39,721 nucleotides of DNA from the NCBI GenBank assembly GCA_030537635.1, contig JAUNVM010000020.1:1-39721 (forward strand), given 5' to 3'. This DNA comes from Flaviflexus sp. (GTDB taxonomy: Bacteria > Actinomycetota > Actinomycetes > Actinomycetales > Actinomycetaceae). Positions 24,090 to 32,481 of the stretch are shown here, piece by piece. A program made the translations under genes and the position numbers. The notes under the pieces were generated by a model. It saw nothing but the letters and a program-made list of their open reading frames with translations, did no database searches and was not told where the DNA came from. Position 1 is the stretch's first letter. Each line of letters opens with the position of its first letter.

Positions 24090-25439
24090 TTACAGGCCGA
24101 CCTCAGAGTGGAAAGCCGCTTCCTCGAGGCGGGCGCGCACATCGGACAGGAAGCGTCCGGCATCCGCACCGTCGATGAGGCGGTGATCGTAGGACAGCGC
24201 CAGGTAGACGAAGGAGCGAATACCGATCGTCTCCGTGCCGTCCGCAGCCTTGACCACGGCGGGGCGCTTGTAGATGGTGCCAACACCGAGGATGGCGGAT
24301 TCGGGCGCGTTGACAATCGGGGTGTCGAACAGCGCGCCGGCCGAGCCGGTGTTGGTGATCGTGAAGGTGCCACCCGACAGGTCATCGGGGGAGACCTTGC
24401 CGGAGCGGGTACGGGCCGCGAGATCGTTGATGGCCTTGGCAATGCCGGCCATGTTGAGATCCCCAGCGTTCTTGATGACGGGAACCATGAGACCGCGCTC
24501 GGTATCGACCGCGATGCCGATGTTCTCGTGATCGAAGTACGTCACTTCCTTGCCCTCGACCCGGGCATTGATCTTCGGGTGAGCCTTGAGGGCCTCGGTG
24601 GCAGCCTTGACAAAGAACGGCAGGAAGGTGAGCTTCGTGCCCTCCTTCTCCTGGAACGGGGCCTTCGCCTTGGTGCGCAGCGCCACGACGTTGGTGACGT
24701 CCACCTCGACCACGGTGGTGAGCTGGGCCGAGCCGTGCAGCGAGGCCATCATCCGTTCGGAAATGACCTGGCGCAGGCGAGACATCTTCTCTGTCTTGCC
24801 GCGCAGCGGCGAGGGCTCCACCGGCTTCGGAGCAGCCGGGGTGGAAGCGGAGGACTCCGCCGGAGCGGAAGCCTTGGCGGCCTCCTCGGCAGCCTTCTTC
24901 TTGGCCGCCACGGCATCCTCAACGTCCTGGCGACGAATACGGCCACCAACGCCGGTGCCGGTGAGCTCGGACAGGTCAACGTCATTCTCCCGGGCGAGCT
25001 TGCGCACGATCGGGGTGACGTAGCCGGTGGAAACAGACTCGGCCGCCGAGGGGGCAGCATGCTTCGGTCCGGATGCCCGCTCCTCAGTCTTTACCTGCTC
25101 CGCGGGCTCGGCGTTCTTTTCCTCGGCCTTGGGCTCTTCATCCTTCGGCTGAGCCGCGGGCTCGTCCTTCGGCTCTTCCTTGGGCTCCTCGGCGGGCGCG
25201 GAGCCGTCTCCGATGATGGCGAGGACGGCACCCACCTCGACGGTCTCATCCTCCCCGACGAGAATCTTCTGCAGGGTACCTGCCACGGGGGAGGGGACCT
25301 CGGTGTCGACCTTGTCGGTGGAGACCTCGAGCAGCGGCTCGTCGACCTCGATCGTGTCACCCACCTGCTTGAGCCACTGAGTGACGGTTCCCTCGGTGAC
25401 GGATTCGCCCAGTGCGGGCATCTTGATCGGTTCAGACAT
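24090..25439 (-). CDS. Dihydrolipoamide acyltransferase, E2 of a 2-oxoacid dehydrogenase
   Basis: A 449-residue E2 subunit with one lipoyl domain (residues 2-77, lipoylated Lys43 in STDKVDTEV). An Ala/Pro/Glu/Lys-rich linker follows, then an E3/E1-binding domain (about 141-178, [19 protein letters not shown]). A second flexible linker leads to the acyltransferase core ending in [17 protein letters not shown] with the catalytic His and Asp. In actinobacteria this DlaT/SucB-type protein serves the pyruvate dehydrogenase complex and sometimes others; the exact substrate is not clear from sequence. It follows the E3 gene by 23 nt, with TAGGAGGAAG before its ATG, and is probably co-transcribed. 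No E1 gene is in the window. Confidence 0.93.
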   Translation of the reverse strand: MSEPIKMPALGESVTEGTVTQWLKQVGDTIEVDEPLLEVSTDKVDTEVPSPVAGTLQKILVGEDETVEVGAVLAIIGDGSAPAEEPKEEPKDEPAAQPKDEEPKAEEKNAEPAEQVKTEERASGPKHAAPSAAESVSTGYVTPIVRKLARENDVDLSELTGTGVGGRIRRQDVEDAVAAKKKAAEEAAKASAPAESSASTPAAPKPVEPSPLRGKTEKMSRLRQVISERMMASLHGSAQLTTVVEVDVTNVVALRTKAKAPFQEKEGTKLTFLPFFVKAATEALKAHPKINARVEGKEVTYFDHENIGIAVDTERGLMVPVIKNAGDLNMAGIAKAINDLAARTRSGKVSPDDLSGGTFTITNTGSAGALFDTPIVNAPESAILGVGTIYKRPAVVKAADGTETIGIRSFVYLALSYDHRLIDGADAGRFLSDVRARLEEAAFHSEVGL

Positions 25440-25462
25440 TACTGTGTCTTCCTCCTAGGCTT

Positions 25463-26842
25463 TCAGTTGTGGGTGTGGAGCGGCTTGCCGGCAAGAGCGA
25501 GGATCGCCTCGCCCACTGCCTCGTTCTGGGTGGGGTGGGCGTGGATGAGGCCCTCGAAGTCGACCGGTTCGGCCTCCCAGGCGACCATGAGCTGGCCCTC
25601 GCCCACCTGCTCGCCCATGCGAGCGCCGATGGCGTGGAAGCCCACGATCGGTCCGTCCTTCTCGCGAACGAGCTTGACGAAGCCGGCGGTTTCGAGCATC
25701 TGCGACTTGCCATTGCCGGCGAGATTGAACTCGACGGTTTCGACATTGTCCTTGCCGTAGGTCTCGATGGCCTGCTTGGTGGTGAGGCCGACCGAGGCGA
25801 TCTCCGGATTGGAGTAGGTGACGCGGGGGATAAGTGTCTCGTCGATCGGGGCGGGATTCTCCCCGGCAATGAGTTCGGCAACGTAGATGCCCTGCAGGAA
25901 GCCGCGGTGGGCGAGCTGCAGGCCGGGAACGATGTCGCCCACGGCGTAGATGTTGCCAACCCCGGTGTGCAGCTTGTCATCGGTGATGACGAAGCCGCGG
26001 TCGAGCGTGATTCCGACCTCCTCATAGCCGAGGTTCGCGGTGGCCGGGCCGCGGCCGATTGCGACCAGCAGGTAGTCGGCCTCGTAGGACTTGCCGTCCT
26101 CGGTGGACACCTTGACGCCCGAATCGGACTGCTCGACACCCGAGAATCGGGTCTTGGTCTTGAAGGTGATCTTGCGCTTGCGGAAGGCGCGCTCCAGGGT
26201 CTTCGAGACTGCCTCATCCTCGTTGGGAACGAGATGGTCCAGGCCCTCGATAATGGTGACGTCCGCGCCCATCGACTTCCAGGCGGAGGCAAATTCGCAG
26301 CCGATGACTCCGCCGCCGAGCACGATGACGGAGCCAGGCACCTCGGTCATCTGCAGCGCCTTGTCCGAGGTGATGACCCGGCCCTCGATATCGAGGCCCG
26401 GCAGGGACTTCGAGTAGGAGCCGGTGGCGAGAATAATGTTCTTGCCCTTGAGAATGCGATCATCAACCTGGACGGTGTCCTCGCCGGTGAGGCGACCAAA
26501 GCCCTCAATGATGTCGACGCCGCGGGACTTGATAAGGCCCGTCAGGCCCTTAAACATCTTTCCGACAACGCCGTCCTTGTAGGCGTTGAGGGCCTCCATG
26601 TCCATGCCCTCGAAGCTTGTCTTGACACCGATGTGCGCTCCGTTGCGCGCCTCGTCGGCAACCTCGGCGGCGTGCAGAATCGCCTTGGTCGGAATGCATC
26701 CCCGGTGAAGACAGGTGCCTCCCACCTTGTCTCCCTCAACCAGGGCCACCTTCAGCCCCAGCTGCCCGGCCCGCATCGCGGCGGCATAGCCGCCAGATCC
26801 GGCACCAAGGATGACAATGTCGTATTCCTGCGTGTCAGCCAC
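25463..26842 (-). CDS. lpdA: Dihydrolipoyl dehydrogenase (E3)
   Basis: A 459-residue flavoprotein disulfide reductase that reoxidises lipoyl groups of 2-oxoacid dehydrogenases and reduces NAD. The FAD motif is DIVILGAGSGGYAAAMRAG (8-26), the redox cysteines are in GGTCLHRGCIPTK (Cys44, Cys49), and the NAD motif is VIVLGGGVIGCEFASAW. The C-terminal HAHPTQNEAVGE carries the active-site His-Glu pair. The start is GTG at 26842 with GAGGGAG upstream; a longer in-frame version lacks a ribosome binding site and extends past the FAD motif without homology. First gene of the lpdA-E2 unit. Confidence 0.95.
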   Translation of the reverse strand: MADTQEYDIVILGAGSGGYAAAMRAGQLGLKVALVEGDKVGGTCLHRGCIPTKAILHAAEVADEARNGAHIGVKTSFEGMDMEALNAYKDGVVGKMFKGLTGLIKSRGVDIIEGFGRLTGEDTVQVDDRILKGKNIILATGSYSKSLPGLDIEGRVITSDKALQMTEVPGSVIVLGGGVIGCEFASAWKSMGADVTIIEGLDHLVPNEDEAVSKTLERAFRKRKITFKTKTRFSGVEQSDSGVKVSTEDGKSYEADYLLVAIGRGPATANLGYEEVGITLDRGFVITDDKLHTGVGNIYAVGDIVPGLQLAHRGFLQGIYVAELIAGENPAPIDETLIPRVTYSNPEIASVGLTTKQAIETYGKDNVETVEFNLAGNGKSQMLETAGFVKLVREKDGPIVGFHAIGARMGEQVGEGQLMVAWEAEPVDFEGLIHAHPTQNEAVGEAILALAGKPLHTHN

Positions 26843-26964
26843 GTGGCTCTCCCTCGAGTAGATTGTGCTCGCTGCGGCCGCATCGCGGCCGTCCTTCTCC
26901 ATTCTTCCACTTTCTAGGCCGTACGTCATGGTCGGAGTACGTGTTCCATGCCCGGTTCAGCCAT

Positions 26965-26970
26965 TAGGGT
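26965..26970 (+). promoter_or_regulatory. -10 element TAGGGT, leaderless gene at 26977
   Basis: TAGGGT with 6 nt to the ATG at 26977. Confidence 0.5.
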
Positions 26971-26976
26971 AGAAGC

Positions 26977-27279
26977 ATGGCTCTGTTCAAACGCTCCTCT
27001 CGACAACAACGCACCAAACGGGACGCGGTTATCGCGCATTTCACAGACTTCGTTGCCACCCGCAAAGGCGTCGAAGCATATCTCGAGCCTGAATCACCGC
27101 GAGAGCCGCTCTCCTTGCTTCTCGTGGCGCGCGATGGCGAGTTCACCCGACGCCAAGTTCCCGATCCGCACACGGCAGCCAGGCTTGCCACTCAACTCGG
27201 CCTACCCTTCTACGAGGTACTACGCACGGGCTATCCGCAGCGCATGCGGGACTGGTCCAAGCGCCGCGAGGGCAAGTAG
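26977..27279 (+). CDS. Conserved hypothetical protein, 100 residues
   Basis: A small basic cytoplasmic protein. It has a positively charged N-terminus (MALFKRSSRQQRTKRD), then a compact alpha/beta-looking body (AVIAHFTDFVATRKGVEAYLE, LSLLLVARDGEFTRRQVPD). It ends in LGLPFYEVLRTGYPQRMRDW and a lysine/arginine tail. It resembles short actinobacterial proteins sometimes labelled oxidoreductase without evidence. Divergent from lpdA; leaderless by the TAGGGT-N6-ATG spacing. Function unknown. Confidence 0.75.
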   Translation: MALFKRSSRQQRTKRDAVIAHFTDFVATRKGVEAYLEPESPREPLSLLLVARDGEFTRRQVPDPHTAARLATQLGLPFYEVLRTGYPQRMRDWSKRREGK

Positions 27280-27518
27280 CCAGGGCGCCGGCTCACGGCC
27301 AACCATCTCGCAAGCCCGCAAGCCCGCAAGCAAGCAGACGCGAGGCGGCGATCCTGTACGGCGCGCGCTGGCGTGCCGCACGGCGGGCGAGCAGTGAAGC
27401 TGCGAAGCAGTGTATGGCGTGATGGTTCGAGAAGAAAGACCGCGCAGATCGCGCTGTGGGCGGTAAATCCCGCCCACATCTCTATCTGCGTTAGTTCGCG
27501 CGCATCTGCGTGAGTTCG
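27280..27518. repeat. Intergenic region with short tandem repeats
   Basis: No gene. 27311-27338 carries a tandem GCCCGCAA/GCAAGCAG run. 27485-27530 has repeated copies of TCTGCGT(T/G)AGTTCGC and AGTTCGCGCG, which also cover the last codons of pepA. Read on the minus strand, the SRAN-stop end of pepA is repeated about 30 nt downstream, as after replication slippage. Confidence 0.45.
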
Positions 27519-28988
27519 CTAGTTCGCGCGGCTTTCGATCCAGGCGAGCAGCGTCTGGACCATGACGCCGGTGGCACCCTTGGGCGTGGCGCCGAAGGGG
27601 GACTCCTCGTTGAAGGAAGGTCCGGCGATGTCGATGTGCGCCCAGGGGGTCGATCCGACGAACTCGGAGAGGAACAGGCCGGCGGTGAGCATGCCGCCAC
27701 CGCGGCCGCCGGAGTTCTTCGTGTCGGCCACGAGCGACTTCATTCCGGACTTGAGGTGATCGGGTAGCGGCATCGGCCAGACTTCCTCACCGGCGAGATC
27801 GGCCGCCTCGACGATCTCGTTGCGGATGTCATCGGTGCCCATGACGCCGGAGATTCGGCCACCGAGTGCAACAATCTGTGCGCCGGTGAGGGTGGCGATG
27901 TCAATGACGGCATCCGGGGAGTCCTCGCAGGCGCGGGCGAGACCGTCACCGAGAACGAGGCGTCCCTCGGCGTCGGTGTTGTTGACCTCGACGGTGCGCC
28001 CGGAGTACATCTCGAGCACGTCGCCCGGACGCGTCGCGCTACCCGAGGGCATGTTCTCGGCCAGGCACAGCCAGCCGGACAGGTGAATCGGCAGGGAGAG
28101 CTCGGCGGCGGCGATGACCGTGGAGAGCACGGTGGCAGCGCCGGTCATGTCCGTCTTCATCGTCTCCATCGACTTCGGGGGCTTCAGCGACAGACCGCCC
28201 GAATCGAAGGTGATGCCCTTGCCGACAAGGGCAAGGTGGGTCTTGGCACCGCGCGGCTTGTACTCAACCCGGACGAGGCGCGGGCCCCGCTCGGAGCCGC
28301 GGCCAACACCGAGAATGCCACCGAAGCCCTGCTCGGTGAGCTTCTTATCATCCCAGACGGAGACGTTGACGGAGCGCACCGACTTGCCGGCCTGCTCGGC
28401 GATTTCCGCGAAGGAGGCCGGGAACAGATCTGCCGGCGGGGTGTTGACGAGATCGCGCGTGGCGTGCACGGCGTGGGCCACCGTGCTGGCCCGCTTAGCC
28501 ATCTCCTTCATCTCGGCCTTCTTGGCCTTGCCGTCCACGAGGATGTCGATGGTGTCCGGGCGAGCCGGGCAGTCGAGGTAGCGGTCGTAGGCGTAGGCGC
28601 CGAGCTTGGCGCCGAGCGCGCCATAGTAATAGGTGGCAGGATCGGCGGGCACGAGGGCAGCCACCGACTCCATGCCGGCCAGTGAGCGCACGGCCGCGCC
28701 CACCGCATCACGCACGTGGGCCGGGCCGATCTCATCGGCCGACACCCCGGTGCCGACCACGGCAACGGCACCGCAGGAGAGGGCGGAGGGCGCGGGGATT
28801 TTCGTCACTTCATCGGCGCATCCCTTCGCACCCAACACGTCCAAAGCGTCATCAATCGCGCTTTTCACCTTCGGCTTCAGGGTGTCAGCCACGACGCGGG
28901 CGCCCTCGCTAGCCTTTTCGGCGAGCAGGATGAGCACGCGGGCATTAGTCTTATCAGGGGCTTGCTGCATAATATTCAGTTCAGACAC
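27519..28988 (-). CDS. pepA: Leucyl aminopeptidase (M17)
   Basis: A 489-residue cytosolic two-metal aminopeptidase that trims N-terminal residues from peptides. The catalytic domain is complete: GKGITFDSGGLSLKP (metal Asp and Lys), KTDMTGAATVL, the signature NNTDAEGRLVL and the later DIATLTGAQIVALG. The GTG at 28988 is chosen because TATGAT lies 6 nt upstream, the leaderless spacing, and the extension further upstream has no homology. The N-terminal 150 residues form the usual macro-domain-like regulatory part. Divergent from the membrane protein gene at 29017 over 28 bp. Confidence 0.94.
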   Translation of the reverse strand: MSELNIMQQAPDKTNARVLILLAEKASEGARVVADTLKPKVKSAIDDALDVLGAKGCADEVTKIPAPSALSCGAVAVVGTGVSADEIGPAHVRDAVGAAVRSLAGMESVAALVPADPATYYYGALGAKLGAYAYDRYLDCPARPDTIDILVDGKAKKAEMKEMAKRASTVAHAVHATRDLVNTPPADLFPASFAEIAEQAGKSVRSVNVSVWDDKKLTEQGFGGILGVGRGSERGPRLVRVEYKPRGAKTHLALVGKGITFDSGGLSLKPPKSMETMKTDMTGAATVLSTVIAAAELSLPIHLSGWLCLAENMPSGSATRPGDVLEMYSGRTVEVNNTDAEGRLVLGDGLARACEDSPDAVIDIATLTGAQIVALGGRISGVMGTDDIRNEIVEAADLAGEEVWPMPLPDHLKSGMKSLVADTKNSGGRGGGMLTAGLFLSEFVGSTPWAHIDIAGPSFNEESPFGATPKGATGVMVQTLLAWIESRAN

Positions 28989-28994
28989 GTTCCC

Positions 28995-29000
28995 ATCATA
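28995..29000 (-). promoter_or_regulatory. -10 element TATGAT, leaderless pepA
   Basis: TATGAT on the minus strand is followed by GGGAAC and the GTG at 28988. It is one of the best -10 matches in the window and lies in a 28-bp divergent intergenic region. Confidence 0.55.
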
Positions 29001-29016
29001 TCGAAAGGAAGACCAG

Positions 29017-29454
29017 GTGGAACCGAACGAGGAGTTGGTGCTGCGCGATGATCGGCGCACCGCCCACGGGTGGCCGAGGGCTCTCCTCATTCTCATCGCG
29101 GTCTTTGCCGGAGTCTTTACCTGGATTGCCATCGCCTCCGCCACCGGGGACGTGATGGACCACCATCCGGGCCGGGCTGCCCTCACCATTCTCGCCGCCC
29201 TGATCTGGGTCGCCATGGCCGCCGGGCTGCTGCACAACGGGCGCCGCATGCGACGCATCGCTTGGACCACGGCCACAATCAACCTTCTCGCCGATATTGT
29301 CACCTTCGCCTGGGCGGCCTTTCCGGTCGATGCTTGGAGTCCCTGGTATCGCGGCGGGGCAAACTACCTTTACGTACCCGCCCTGCTCGCCATGGCCGCA
29401 CTCGCCTGGCTCTACCACTCCTCACCGGCTCGCCTCGCCCAGGACAACGGCTAA
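29017..29454 (+). CDS. Small four-helix membrane protein
   Basis: A 145-residue hypothetical integral membrane protein with no recognised catalytic motif. A short charged N-terminus (EPNEELVLRDDRRTAHG) precedes four hydrophobic helices at about 19-41, 50-69, 77-95 and 110-133. GTG start with AAGGAAG upstream. The longer in-frame version would overlap pepA for more than 300 bp and is not credible. It lies between pepA and pyrD and ends 67 nt before pyrD, which has its own promoter. Function unknown. Confidence 0.72.
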   Translation: MEPNEELVLRDDRRTAHGWPRALLILIAVFAGVFTWIAIASATGDVMDHHPGRAALTILAALIWVAMAAGLLHNGRRMRRIAWTTATINLLADIVTFAWAAFPVDAWSPWYRGGANYLYVPALLAMAALAWLYHSSPARLAQDNG

Positions 29455-29509
29455 TCCCCACAACCGGCGGCTCCCCGCTGCCCCGGCTCTTCGCGCGGGT
29501 CTTGCCGGG

Positions 29510-29515
29510 TAGGCT
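29510..29515 (+). promoter_or_regulatory. -10 element TAGGCT, leaderless pyrD
   Basis: TAGGCT, 6 nt, then GTG at 29522. The same hexamer and spacing occur at 4084. Confidence 0.55.
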
Positions 29516-29521
29516 AGAGGC

Positions 29522-30538
29522 GTGCTCTACCATCTGCTGCTGACCCGCGTTATCTCCCGCATCGACCCCGAAGAGGCCCACGGCCGGGCCCTCGAGCTTA
29601 TCGGCGCCATGGGCCGCTCGCCGCTGGCCCCGCTCGTGCGGCACACCATTGGCCGGCGGGGTGCCCCGCACCGCTCGATTTTTGCCCGCCCCATTCCCGG
29701 CCTCGTGGGCCTGGCAGCGGGCATGGATAAGAACGGCGAGGCCATCGAGGGTCTTGATGCGCTCGGCTTCGGATTCATCGAGGTGGGCACCGTGACACCG
29801 AAACCGCAGCCCGGTAATGACCAGCCCCGCATGTGGCGGCACCTGGAGATCGGAGCCCTACGCAATGCCATGGGCTTCAACAATGAGGGGGCCGAGGCGC
29901 TGGGCAAGCGCTTGGCGAAGCTTCGCTCCACGCCGGCCGGACGAAAGATCGTCATCGGGGTCAACATCGGTAAGAACCGCACCACGGCACCGGAAGATGC
30001 AGTGGGAGACTATGCGAGCTGTGCGCGCACCCTATCCAGGTTTGCCGACTACCTCGTCATCAATGTTTCCTCGCCCAATACTCCGGGCCTGCGAGACCTC
30101 CTCCAGATCGATGCCCTGCGTCCCATCGTCCGAGCGGTGCGCGCCGAAGCGGACCGCAACACGACCGAGCACCTTCCCGTCCTCGTGAAGATCTCGCCAG
30201 ACATGGCCGATGAGGATCTCCCGGGAATCGCCAAGCTCGTTGCGGAGGAGAACCTCGATGGCGTCGTGGCCACTAACACGACTATCGATCACGATTTCGG
30301 AGCGGGAGGTCTGTCTGGCGAACCGCTCACCAGCCGGTCACGCTCCGTGGTGCGCCAGCTGCGCGATCTGCTGCCGCTTGACACCCTCATCATCGGCGTG
30401 GGCGGTGTCACCAGCATTGACGATGCGAGGGGAATGCTCGCGGCCGGGGCCGATCTCGTCCAGATCTACTCCTCTTTCGTCACGCGAGGACCGCTTCTTC
30501 CCGGGCGCCTCAACCGTGCCCTCATCGCCGCGAAATAG
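29522..30538 (+). CDS. pyrD: Quinone-dependent dihydroorotate dehydrogenase (class 2)
   Basis: A 338-residue FMN enzyme of pyrimidine synthesis that oxidises dihydroorotate and passes electrons to the quinone pool at the membrane. The N-terminal helices (MLYHLLLTRVISRIDPEEAH) form the membrane-associated part typical of class 2. FMN and substrate landmarks are AAGMDKNGEAIEGL, GTVTPKPQPGNDQPRMWR, the catalytic NVSSPNTPGLRDL with the class-2 Ser, LVKISPD, and VGGVTSIDDARGMLAAGADL. It uses a GTG start, leaderless by TAGGCT-N6-GTG. It stands alone, followed by a 19-bp hairpin, and shares the quinone pool with PoxB. Confidence 0.95.
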   Translation: MLYHLLLTRVISRIDPEEAHGRALELIGAMGRSPLAPLVRHTIGRRGAPHRSIFARPIPGLVGLAAGMDKNGEAIEGLDALGFGFIEVGTVTPKPQPGNDQPRMWRHLEIGALRNAMGFNNEGAEALGKRLAKLRSTPAGRKIVIGVNIGKNRTTAPEDAVGDYASCARTLSRFADYLVINVSSPNTPGLRDLLQIDALRPIVRAVRAEADRNTTEHLPVLVKISPDMADEDLPGIAKLVAEENLDGVVATNTTIDHDFGAGGLSGEPLTSRSRSVVRQLRDLLPLDTLIIGVGGVTSIDDARGMLAAGADLVQIYSSFVTRGPLLPGRLNRALIAAK

Positions 30539-30570
30539 CGGCCGCTCACGTCGCCGGTGCAGTGCCGGGC

Positions 30571-30613
30571 AACGATCATGGCGGCGGACGTGTTGTCCGC
30601 CGCCATGATCGTT
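30571..30613. terminator. Perfect 19-bp hairpin between pyrD and the reductase gene
   Basis: Arm 30571-30589 (AACGATCATGGCGGCGGAC) pairs perfectly with 30595-30613 around GTGTT. It lies between convergent genes and probably terminates both. Confidence 0.75.
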
Positions 30614-30626
30614 CCCCGCACGCTCC

Positions 30627-31637
30627 CTAACAGGGCCGCTCGTGCGGAGCGTTTTCCCAGGTGAGGCGGGGGTCGTCGATCATGACGTCCCGGAAGATCT
30701 CGTCGATGCGGCGCAGATGCTCACGCGGGATGTCGAGGTCTGAGGCGACAACGTTCTCGGTGACCTGCTCGGGGCGGGAGGCACCGATGATGGCGGAGGC
30801 GACGTTGTCGTGGGAGAGTACCCAGGCGATGGCGAGCTGGGCGCGAGTGACGCCAAGATCGTCGGCAACCTCCTTGAGCTCGGCCACGGCGTCGAGAATC
30901 TCGTCGGTGAGGTACTTCTGAATCATCTGCGCACCGGCCTTGTCGGTGGCTCGCGATCCCGCCGGGGCGTCTCCGCGCGGCGGGTACTTACCGGTGAGCA
31001 CGCCCTGGGCGAGGGGCGACCAGACGATCTGGCTCATACCGCAGCGCTCCGCCATCGGCATGATTTCCTTCTCGATAACCCGGTAAAGCATGTTGTATTG
31101 CGGCTGATTCGAAATCACCTGGAAGCCCATATCCCGAGAGAAATCGTGAGCAAACTTCAGCTGTTCCGCAGTCCACTCGGACACGCCAATGTAGAGGGCC
31201 TTGCCGGCCTTGACGACATCGGCAAATGCCTGCATGGTTTCCTCGATGGGAGTCTCCACGTCGTAGCGGTGGGCCTGATAAAGGTCGACGTAGTCGGTGC
31301 CGAGACGCTTGAGTGAACGGTCGATCGACTCCATGATGTGCTTGCGAGACAGGCCGCAGTCATTGTGCCCCTTATCCCCGGTGGGGAAGTAGACCTTCGT
31401 GAAGATCTCCAGGTTCTCCCGCTTCTGTCCGGCAAGTGCCCGGCCGAGAACCTCCTCGGCGACCCCATTGGCGTAGACGTCGGCGGTGTCGAAGGTGGTG
31501 ATGCCCGCGTCGAGCGCGGCATTCACGCAGGCGTGAGCCGCCTCCTCCTCAATCTGGCTGCCGTGGGTGAGCCAGTTGCCGAGGATGATATTGGATACCT
31601 TGAGGCCGGAATTACCGAGATAAACATGTGAGACCAT
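30627..31637 (-). CDS. Aldo/keto reductase, Kv-beta/YghZ-like
   Basis: A 336-residue NADPH-dependent oxidoreductase with a TIM-barrel fold. The catalytic tetrad can be placed: Asp and Tyr in TFDTADVYANG, Lys in IFTKVYFP, and His in YQAHRYD. The GSR segment before the C-terminus binds NADPH (IIGASRPEQV). The length and the IGVSEWTAEQL segment point to the AKR group related to potassium-channel beta subunits and E. coli YghZ. The substrate is unknown, probably small aldehydes. TAGGCT stands 6 nt before the ATG at 31637, so the mRNA is probably leaderless. Confidence 0.9.
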   Translation of the reverse strand: MVSHVYLGNSGLKVSNIILGNWLTHGSQIEEEAAHACVNAALDAGITTFDTADVYANGVAEEVLGRALAGQKRENLEIFTKVYFPTGDKGHNDCGLSRKHIMESIDRSLKRLGTDYVDLYQAHRYDVETPIEETMQAFADVVKAGKALYIGVSEWTAEQLKFAHDFSRDMGFQVISNQPQYNMLYRVIEKEIMPMAERCGMSQIVWSPLAQGVLTGKYPPRGDAPAGSRATDKAGAQMIQKYLTDEILDAVAELKEVADDLGVTRAQLAIAWVLSHDNVASAIIGASRPEQVTENVVASDLDIPREHLRRIDEIFRDVMIDDPRLTWENAPHERPC

Positions 31638-31643
31638 ATCTCG

Positions 31644-31649
31644 AGCCTA
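31644..31649 (-). promoter_or_regulatory. -10 element TAGGCT, leaderless aldo/keto reductase
   Basis: TAGGCT on the minus strand with 6 nt to the ATG at 31637. Confidence 0.55.
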
Positions 31650-31865
31650 CCGCCGATCCCGGCCCGCCGGGAGGGAACACAACATCCCTGGCCTGGCCGT
31701 GAGGTAAGAGCCCAAGAACGGGTGGCGCAGGGGTGGCGCGATGCCGGGAATCGCTGGCAACTATTGTCCGGGGCGTGGCCAGCATGGCCGGATGGCGGAG
31801 CACGAGGGGCGCGGAACTGATGAGCTCGCGGCGTGGGCAAGCGCGGCTCGCCGAGAGGAACGTGC

Positions 31866-32444
31866 CTACTTGGCTCCGGCCGGCCATTCTCCGCGCGCCA
31901 CCTGCGGGGTGGGGCGGCGCCAGCGGCGCAGGTAGAAGGCTCGGCCGAGCATCTGCCAGCGCAGCCCGGACGGGATGCGGTCGGCGCCGAACTTCTCGAT
32001 CGCCTTCTTGCGCAGCCGACGAGTCATGAGAATCGCGTCGATGAGCATGGCGATGATGAACATGTAGAGGGCGATGGTGACGATGCTTGCGAGCTTCGGG
32101 GCGAGCAGGTTAATGAACAGGACGAGGAAGATGAGCAGGGCGAGCGGGAAGAACAATTCGCCGAGGGAGAACCGGGCATCGACGTAGTCACGGGCCCAAC
32201 GGCGCACCGGGCCGCGGTGATTCTCCGGCATGTGCGCCTCATCGCCCGTGCGCATCGCCTCCTGCTCACGCTCCCACTGCTCGTTACGGCGGCGGCGAGC
32301 CTCCTTCTTGGCGGCCTTGCGGTCGGCGGGCACGAGCGGCCGGCGGCGGGCGGCTTCGGCCTCCTTGCGGGTGGGCGTGGGACGGCCCTTGCCCGTGGCC
32401 TTGACACGCAAAATTTCAGCTTCCTCATTATTTTTCTTGCTCAC
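31866..32444 (-). CDS. DUF3043 membrane protein
   Basis: A 192-residue actinobacterial protein (Rv2206 type). The first 95 residues are strongly basic and helical (KEAEAARRRPLVPADRKAA, KKEARRRRNEQWEREQEAM). Two transmembrane helices follow at about 97-116 and 120-140, and the C-terminus again is basic (RRLRKKAIEKFGADRIPSG). The cytoplasmic parts may bind RNA or phospholipid head groups, but no function is known. GTG start, with TACCAT 7 nt upstream. Divergent from the M20 peptidase over 37 bp. Confidence 0.85.
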   Translation of the reverse strand: MSKKNNEEAEILRVKATGKGRPTPTRKEAEAARRRPLVPADRKAAKKEARRRRNEQWEREQEAMRTGDEAHMPENHRGPVRRWARDYVDARFSLGELFFPLALLIFLVLFINLLAPKLASIVTIALYMFIIAMLIDAILMTRRLRKKAIEKFGADRIPSGLRWQMLGRAFYLRRWRRPTPQVARGEWPAGAK

Positions 32445-32469
32445 AGTGCCAATGGTAACCCGGGCGAGC

Positions 32470-32475
32470 TAGTCT
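32470..32475 (+). promoter_or_regulatory. -10 element TAGTCT, leaderless M20 peptidase
   Basis: TAGTCT with 6 nt to the ATG at 32482. It is divergent from TACCAT (minus strand, 32452-32457) of the DUF3043 gene. Confidence 0.5.
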
Positions 32476-32481
32476 TGACAC

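Noticed and set aside
24108..26917. Long plus-strand open frames over the E2 and E3 genes
   Set aside because: Both are antisense to well-recognised enzymes and show biased composition without motifs.
27311..27338. Short tandem repeats considered as a CRISPR fragment
   Set aside because: Units of 8 nt without spacers; no cas genes nearby.
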